Source: Limonium bicolor
Lineage: Eukaryota; Streptophyta; Magnoliopsida; Caryophyllales; Plumbaginaceae
Assembly: GCA_023374045.1 (NCBI GenBank)
Contig: CM041780.1
Location: forward strand, 96,567,005 to 96,631,004
Reading direction: 5' to 3'
DNA length: 64,000 nt
In this document: one piece after another, positions 58,231 to 64,000 of the stretch
Position numbering within the stretch: the first letter of the stretch is position 1
Layout: each line of letters begins with the position of its first letter
The notes under the pieces: model-generated
Seen by the model: only the letters and a program-made list of their open reading frames with translations
Database searches by the model: none
What the model was told of the DNA's origin: nothing
Program-made: the position numbers and the translations under genes

Positions 58231-59763
58231 TGTTGGATGGTGGGACTGTGCATGTTGCATTCGGTCGGGTTTTATAGACCGGACCGAACACTGTAGTACA
58301 TTTCAAGCTCATCCCACCTCTCCACGCTCGTGTGATGGTAGACGACATTGTGCGAGGTCATGAGGACTCTCCACTTCCGTTGGAGTGGAATCAGTGGAGT
58401 AAAATAGGTCAAGCACAATCTTCAGTTGTTCCATGGCCATATTCTCTCATTGATGTCAGTGACAAGGTAAACTATTTACATGCTTACTGTTTAGTTTTTA
58501 ACTTGACTATTGACTGATATGTTTATTATTTAAATTTTGTATACTATTAGATTGATAAGGAATTAAGACCGGTTAAGAAGAGGAAAGTGGATAAGGGGAA
58601 GGAAGTTGTGAAATCAAATGAGGAGAGTCAGAGTGTGAGAAAAGAAGTGGTGAAACCTTTCGATATGACTCCTAGGAGATCCCCCATTCTGACACCCAAG
58701 TATCTGAAGAAGTTGACAGTCAAACAAAAAATGTTGTATGAATTTTTCATGACGAGGCCACAGTCTGTCACCAACTTCAACATGAAAGTGTCTAAGCATG
58801 TTTTCCACTCCCCTGAGCCTAGAGATCTGATGATTACCGTGAGCGATCTAAGAGAATTTTTGATGGGAGACCTGCTTAACATCTCTGTGATTCAGGCCTA
58901 TTGTGTGTAAGTATCTTTTAAATTATTACATTATCTTTCATTTTTTAAGCTATTTAACATATCTTATGAAAAAATGTTGTTTAGGTGTTTGACTAGTAGA
59001 CTGCTAGCGAGCAAGAGATTATTTGCCCTCTCTTTCTTGTGTCCGCAATTGATGTCAGCAAATCAGGCCGCATTGGATGAGCAAGGATGTGTAGAGCATG
59101 TGAGGCAGGGATTTTGTACTGCGGTGCGAAGAAGAAGCAAATATTTGCTGATCCCATATCATCAGATGTAAGTACATAATAACTGGAATTTTTTGCTTAC
59201 TAATTGTGATATTTAATAATTGTTCTACAAAACATTCTTTGTTTTATCTGTGGCAACAATCATTGGATGTTGATGGTGTTGTGTATCGACACCTCATGCT
59301 TGTTGATACTTGACCCATTGGGCGGCCCTGATGACCTTCGAGAGATCGCTGTAGAGAAATATTTGAAGGAGTGAGTATTCGAAATTTTAATGCATTCTGT
59401 ATTTATTTTAAGCTTGTCCTAGATTATTGACAATAAATGGCTTCATTTTAAAATGTTGTATTTATGCAGGGGCCATAAGCTTGGTTTAAGTGATGAAAAG
59501 AAACCATTCTCCATCTTGGACTTCCAATACATACGTGTAAGTAATCATTTAATTTATGCATTTTTGTATTAAAGTTAAACGTTTAATTTTTTGATATGTC
59601 TAAAGTTGGTAATCCATGGATGGTGTGATGACAGTGTCCTCAACAACCTGATTCACGAAGCTGTGGCTATTATGTGATGCGGTACATGTTCGAGATTGTA
59701 CAAAATATTGACACGCTTAAGGATGATGACAAGGAAACCCATACCAATCAAAGTTTTAGTTAA
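58231..59763 (+). pseudogene. Ulp1/SENP-like C48 cysteine protease gene on the CACTA element
   Basis: Six exons can be read: 58231-58466, 58551-58906, 58985-59167, 59254-59370, 59470-59536, 59635-59763. Exon 1 encodes VLDGGTVHVAFGRVL, an in-frame TAG, then PPLHARVMVDDIVRGHEDSP and VPWPYSLIDVSDK, like the domain that precedes proteases in plant CACTA genes. Exon 2 is lysine-rich, then KQKMLYEFFMTRP. The protease shows NNHWMLMVLCIDTS (His), LLILDPLGG (Asp) and CPQQPDSRSCGYYVMRY (Gln and Cys), the complete Ulp1 catalytic set. Ulp1/SENP enzymes cleave SUMO precursors or conjugates; what this subfamily cuts is not known to me. The exon 4 acceptor seems to be GG where AG is expected. The TAG and the acceptor make a full product doubtful. 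Upstream exons may exist. Confidence 0.75.
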
Positions 59764-60231
59764 AGTTATTGCATTTTAAATAAAATTGTGTACTAATGAT
59801 GATCAGTTTCTTTTTATGGACAAATCGTTTCTTATTTCACACAAGCAAGGAGCACGTATTCCAAAGGGGATCTCGACTTTGTAAGAGATCATTTATCGCA
59901 GTTTTGGTGTAAAAATTACTTGAGTGTTTTTTAGATCTTATATCCTAGTGTAGTTAGACTTAGACTTTTGTTTTTGCTGAAGCAACTCTCAAAGTTTGTA
60001 AAGTTCAACTCTCTCTTATTTTTGAAAGTTTGAATGGGTTTGTTTGCAATTCGTTTTCAATGTTGCAATTCAAACTGGCAACTTGGTTTATGGTCATAGT
60101 GTGGTTGGTTATCAAAGGGCAATACCAGTTGGATGCCCTGTACAGGTTGTATATGCGATTGTAAATTGGGTTGTGTTGGAAAACATATGTGGTAGATGCT
60201 AAAAAAACAAAAAAAACTAAAAAAAAGAAAA
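59764..60231. other. 3' flank of the protease gene
   Basis: AT-rich sequence between the stop codon and the right subterminal repeats. No further exon is recognised; polyadenylation-like AT stretches only. Confidence 0.5.
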
Positions 60232-60600
60232 AAAACCACGGTTCACTTAGAACCGTGGTTTAAAACTCAATGGAACGACGAGTATAAACCACGGTTTATT
60301 ATAAAACCGTCGTATAAAGGAGTCATATACCACGGTTATACACCCGAACCGTCGTATAAAACGCAATGGAACGACATTATATACCACGGGTTCTGTCCCA
60401 ACCGTCATATAAGTCGTCTGATTCCCGCGACACAACGGGCTTTAAACGACGGTTTTAATGAACCGTGGTTTATAATCCGTATTTTAAACGACAGTTTCAA
60501 ACCGTGGTTTATTGCAATTTTCTGATATACCACGTGAGTATAAACCACGGTTTCTAACCGTGGTATATAGGCAAAATAACCGTGGTAAAAAACATTTTTT
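60232..60600. repeat. Right subterminal repeat array of the CACTA element
   Basis: About twelve copies of ccacggtt, aaccgtcg or aaccgtgg in both orientations, the mirror of the left array. Confidence 0.85.
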
Positions 60601-60612
60601 GCACTAGTGGGA

Positions 60613-60906
60613 ATACAAGACCATCTAGATCTCCTCAAGGAAACTAGGGTGGCCGCTGCAGTAAGGATGGCGAAAGATAAATCCAAGGTAGAGCGATATT
60701 TCAACCAAAGGATAAAAGGACGAAGTTTTGCTCCAGGAGAGTTGGTTCTCCGAGAAGTCAAGCAGCCTAAGAAGCTAGAGCCCTAATGGGAAGGACCGTA
60801 CATCATACACCAAAAGACAGGACGAGCTTCATACCGCCTAAAAATGGTGAAGGATACGAATTGCCGCATTCTTGGCATGGGGAATGTCTGAAAAAATTCT
60901 ATGTGT
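60613..60906 (+). pseudogene. Tat integrase C-terminus
   Basis: Resumes the integrase after the CACTA element: IQDHLDLLKETRVAAAVRM, KSKVERYFNQRIKGRSFAPG, ELVLREVKQPKKLEP, a TAA, then WEGPYIIHQKTGRASYRL, the GPY/F-type end of gypsy integrases. Stops at 60784 and 60889 confirm decay. Confidence 0.88.
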
Positions 60907-60960
60907 AAAATTTATGGTTCTTCAATAAAGAGGTATTATTTTTTGAAAAAGAGCAAAAGT

Positions 60961-61368
60961 AAGCACCGGCCCAAGAGCCGCAGGCTCTCATGCCTTGAAA
61001 GTAAGCACCGGCCAACGAGCCGCAGACTATCATGCCTTGAAAGTAAGCACCAGCCAACGAGCCGCAGGCTATCATGCCTTGAAAGTAAGCACCGGCCAAC
61101 GAGCCGTAGGCTATCATGCCTTGAAAGTAAGCACCGGCCATTGAGCCGCAGGCTCTCATGCCTTGAAAGTAAGCACCGGCCAACGAGCCGCAGGCTATCA
61201 TGCCTTGAAAGTAAGCACCGGCCAACGAGCCGCAGGCTATCATGCCTTGAAAGTAAGCACCGGCCAACGAGCCGCAGGCTATCATGCCTTGAAAGTAAGC
61301 ACCGGCCAACGAGCCGCAGGCTATCATGCCTTGAAAGTAAGCACCGGCCGCAAGCTTTTTATGTTGTA
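60961..61368 (+). repeat. 42-bp tandem array, about ten units
   Basis: The unit is gccttgaaagtaagcaccgg then ccaacgagccgcaggctatc and at. Copies are 90-100 percent alike. Since 42 is a multiple of three, frames are open on both strands (minus: LAGAYFQGMIACGS repeated; plus: KHRPTSRRLSCLES repeated). It lies between pol and the antisense gene. Confidence 0.92.
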
Positions 61369-61389
61369 AGGGTAAACACTTAACTGGCA

Positions 61390-61685
61390 AAACTTGTGCA
61401 AGATAATCATATGTGCCCCCTTTTTTTTAAAAAAAGAAAGGAAAATACCACAGTAATAGGCAAACTGACTAAAAAAGAGGAGGCCAAAGCACAACAAGAA
61501 ACCAGCGGCTCCGACAGATAGGTAAACAAAGATAGTAAAAGGCATAACTTATATTCCTCCCAGGAGCGGGGTAAAAATGATTACAAGAGTGTAATGAAGT
61601 ACAAAAATTCGGCAAGTACAAAAGATACATGTAAAAAAGAAGACCCTCTAAAGATAAAAAAAACTCCTATTCTATTTTTCAGCAG
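61390..61685. other. Spacer between the 42-bp array and the antisense gene
   Basis: AT-rich spacer without a recognisable gene. It includes the putative 3' end of the antisense gene. Confidence 0.5.
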
Positions 61686-63720
61686 CTAGCCTGTCGCCAC
61701 TACCAGCCACGCTTTCAGAAGATTTGGATCTCCTAGAAATACGCTGCACCCTCCGGCTGATGGCTGGACGTTGCTTCCAGCCGGAAAAAAGGAGGCTTGG
61801 CCAGCACCAAAGCATGTCTCTCCAGGACTGTGGCAGAATCTCTCGAGCTCCGAGAAGAAGTTAGACTTCTGGGCAACAGCTTTGAACTCCAGCCTGTTGT
61901 ACAAATCATCGTCCAGTAACTCCCCTTTCTCAAGAAAGTACTCCGAGATAATCTGTTGACAAATGTCGACTATCCTGCGGCACTGAGAAGCGAAGGATTC
62001 TTTAAGATGAGCATTAATTGTGCCTTGCTTTTGTATCTCCTCCTGAGATTGCTGTGAAAACGACATGAGCTTGGCCACTTGGGACTCAAGGGTCAGGACC
62101 TGGGCTCGATATTTGTCACGCTGAGCGTTGGCTAGAGACAGCTCCTCTTTAGCAATAATTGCCCGACCATTCAACTGCTTGACATTCTTCAGAAGATTGG
62201 CAGAGCTCAAGCCTAACCGGAACACAAGAAAAGTGAGAAATAAAGGGAGTAAAAAGAAGAAGCGAAAAAATCAAGATCTAAAGGTTTACCTTGGTTCAAC
62301 GACTCGGCGCTCTCAACCTGGAGACGAGACATGGCTTCCTCAAAGCCTTTCACCCTCTCTTCCAGCCTGGTTTTCTCATTTGTCAAGGCAATTTTGTCCG
62401 CAGCAAGGGCCTTCTTCTCCTCTTCTAAGGAAGAGCAATCCCGGAGCAAAGACTGCTTCTCTTGTTCGAAGGAAGACCTTGACTGCTCTTCTAGTGCAGC
62501 CTTTTCCTCCGACAAACAGTTAAGCTCCTGCATGAGTTTCCCCTTTTCCTCTACAAGGGCCTCATTCTCCCGTTGAAGAGCTTGCTTCTCCAGTTCAAGC
62601 GTTTCAGCTTCCTGCTTAAAAGAGTTCCTCTTTTGATAGAAAAAAGCCTTGTCGGCCTGGAGGGAATTTACCTCGTTCCGGTGAGCAGAGCGCACCTGAT
62701 CCAGCAAAACATCTAGGTCAGAGAAGGCCCGAGAGCTTATTCCCAGAAACAAGATGGTTTCGTACCTCTATCAAAGTATTGTCAGCTTCCAGGATCCGGC
62801 TTTTTAAAGAAAAATTTTCTTCTCAGAGTTTCTTTAGTTGTAACTCGTATTCATCACGCTGACGAACGCATTCCTGCCAAGACAGCTGCAGATCCTTGTT
62901 TATTGCCTCAGTCCTCTCCTTCACCTTGAGATCGATCTCGTAGTGAATCTGGTCAATATAAGCATCATGGGAAGAGCGGCTCTGCTTCAGCTCCTCTTGA
63001 GCATTATTGGCTCGGCTCTCCTCATAGCGGAGCCTGGACTGGAGGTTGCCGAAGTGAACCTCAGCACTTTGGGCCATAGACATCACCTAAAAACACAGTT
63101 CGCAAAATTAAGAAAAAAAACAAAACAAGTCAGGAAAGAAACACAAGGAAAGATATTTTACGCCAACCTGAAAAATGCCCCCCCCATCAAGTCAAACACA
63201 TCACTTATTGGGAGGGAATGCCGCATGATGGCATCTGCCCCCCATCTCCCATCCGCAACCTTTGTTTAGTAGCAGTAACGGTTGCTGGAGGAGCAAAGAT
63301 CCCGTCTGGATGACCGGATCTCTTTATTGCTTCCTTCCAGACGGAGGAATACTTGGCAGATTCGCAAGATATCAAAGGAAGGGGTGCCCACGATGGTAAA
63401 ACCATCCTTCCTTTTGGGAGGGACCGATAAAGGACTCCTAAGCGAGGAGGAGGAGGAGGAGAAGAAGAAGAAGCCATGATGTCCTCTCTCTGCTTTCTCC
63501 GAAGCTCAGGGTCTTCAGGCACCTGTCGATACTCCGTCGCCCTCTCCCACGCTGCATCCTTGGCCGCAGCAACGTCAATGGAGAATGAGGCTGAGGCCTC
63601 AGGGTTGTCAGAGGTTTGTCCCTCTCCCGGTGTCCCTGGCTATGGAGCCTTCGGCTTTGATGTAGTTTTCTTTTTAGTCTTTGCTTGACAGGAACAGGGA
63701 CTGCTGCAGTAATAAAAAAC
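61686..63720 (-). pseudogene. Antisense coiled-coil gene of the Tat element (aORF)
   Basis: Convergent to pol. The first visible exon (about 63720-63205) encodes a lysine-rich, proline-rich start, then AAAKDAAWERATEYRQVPED and MASSSSPPPPPRLGV. Exon 63086-62289 follows an acceptor tttttag: SAEVHFGNLQSRLRYEESRA, KVKERTEAINKDLQLSWQEC and a long heptad coiled coil (LELEKQALQRENEALVEEKG). Exon 62212-61686 (donor gtaaacc, acceptor ggttag) gives VKQLNGRAIIAKEELSLANA, then DICQQIISEYFLEKGEL and a serine-glycine tail. A TGA at about 62823 and a frameshift near 62735 break it. Antisense genes at this position are described in Retand-type elements; their role is unknown. Upstream exons may lie to the right of 63720. 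Confidence 0.72.
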
Positions 63721-64000
63721 AGACAACATGTCAAGTACCAAAAGGTTCAAGTGCATACAAAGCCGGAAACAGGAAGGTACTATAAAAACAAAAGAGCGAG
63801 GAAAAATGAGGGATCAATCAAAACCTTGTTTGGCCGGAAGATCGGTGCGGAATCGTGTAGCCTCCAAAGTGTTCTCTTGGGTAGGATCTAAAGAAAAGTA
63901 ACCCGACAAATCAGGAAACTGCTCGCAAATCGAGTCGGATGACCAGACTCCCGCCCCAGGCAGAACCAAGGTCTAGACCCGAACCAAGGGTGAGAGGAAG
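63721..64000. mobile_element. Tat element, region between antisense gene and 3' LTR
   Basis: No gene recognised. A phrase like gaccagactcccgccccagg near 63942 resembles the GC-rich blocks in the 5' LTR. The 3' LTR is not reached within the window. Confidence 0.45.

Larger units (their letters stand above)
55399..60609. mobile_element. 5.2-kb CACTA-like transposon carrying a Ulp1-like gene
   Basis: It starts CACTAGTAGAAAAATG and ends CATTTTTTGCACTAGTG, so the ends are inverted (CACTAGT(A/G).AAAAA.TG). A 3-bp duplication gga flanks it, and precise removal restores the integrase frame (VNSQGIQDHLDLL). Subterminal arrays of ccacggtt/aaccgtcg repeats lie at 55430-55760 and 60232-60600. The interior holds a GC-rich 5' exon, a GGT minisatellite, AT microsatellites, an internal duplication and a protease gene. 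No TNP2/TNPD-type transposase is seen, so it is probably mobilised by another element. Confidence 0.88.
48602..64000 (+). mobile_element. Tat-lineage Ty3/gypsy element (continues past the window)
   Basis: 5' LTR at 48602-49522, primer site at 49525, protease-RT-RNase H-archaeal-type RNase H-integrase in gypsy order from about 51860 to 60906, a 42-bp tandem array, and an antisense gene at 61686-63720. The dual RNase H and the antisense gene between pol and the 3' LTR are features of the Tat clade (Retand, Ogre relatives). The element is inactive: active-site losses in protease and RT, stops, frameshifts, and a CACTA transposon in the integrase. The 3' LTR lies beyond the window. Confidence 0.88.

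Noticed and set aside
60961..61368. CRISPR array
   Set aside because: The 42-bp units are directly adjacent without unique spacers and lie in a plant retrotransposon.
62128..62576. Plus-strand genes opposite the antisense coiled-coil exons
   Set aside because: Serine/proline-rich shadows of a heptad-repeat coding strand.

Overview
The window is nuclear DNA from a flowering plant, most likely a eudicot. The basis is plant-type spliced genes (an MHF2/CENP-X homologue with GT-AG introns, a SOBIR1-like receptor kinase), plant LTR retrotransposon lineages, a PIF/Harbinger transposase of the plant type, CACTA elements and an Au-type SINE. Only one gene looks intact and ordinary: a six-exon MHF2/CENP-X gene at 22691-26035. 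Nearly everything else is repeats inserted into repeats.

Layout from left to right. 1-3397 is the 5' end of a minus-strand Ty3/gypsy element with a tRNA-Asp primer binding site and a 1.4 kb LTR. It is inserted into the LTR fragment at 3398-4531. 4532 to about 22650 is a tandem array of roughly 1.0-1.4 kb units, each carrying a minus-strand tRNA-Thr(UGU)-like gene. I count eleven copies: one fully canonical, one nearly so, the rest decayed. The array is interrupted by a complete but dead Ty1/copia element (6307-11787, 5-bp TSD), a 344-bp CACTA-type MITE (11871-12214, 3-bp TSD), a poly(A)-tailed retroposon, two unknown insertions and two small inversions. MHF2 begins about 40 bp after the array and ends tail-to-tail with a frameshifted SOBIR1-like pseudogene (26316-28183).

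The right half is a nest. A PIF/Harbinger transposase pseudogene (about 30010-31130) was broken by a large element with 4.4 kb LTRs and an apparently non-coding interior (from 31185, LARD-like, minus strand). Inside it lie a 4.06 kb solo LTR (40251-44306, TSD atagg) and a Ty3/gypsy element of the Tat lineage (from 48602, plus strand). The Tat element in turn holds a 5.2 kb CACTA-like transposon (55399-60609, TSD gga) carrying an intron-containing Ulp1/SENP-like cysteine protease gene and no recognisable transposase. Downstream of pol the Tat element has a 42-bp tandem array and an antisense, intron-containing coiled-coil gene.

The best leads are: the tRNA-Thr array with its recurring exon-like cassette; an 86-bp spliceosomal-intron-like insertion inside the Tat archaeal-type RNase H; arrays of about 73-bp-spaced hairpins in two different long-LTR families, where the spacing is kept but the stem sequence differs; and the protease-bearing CACTA element.
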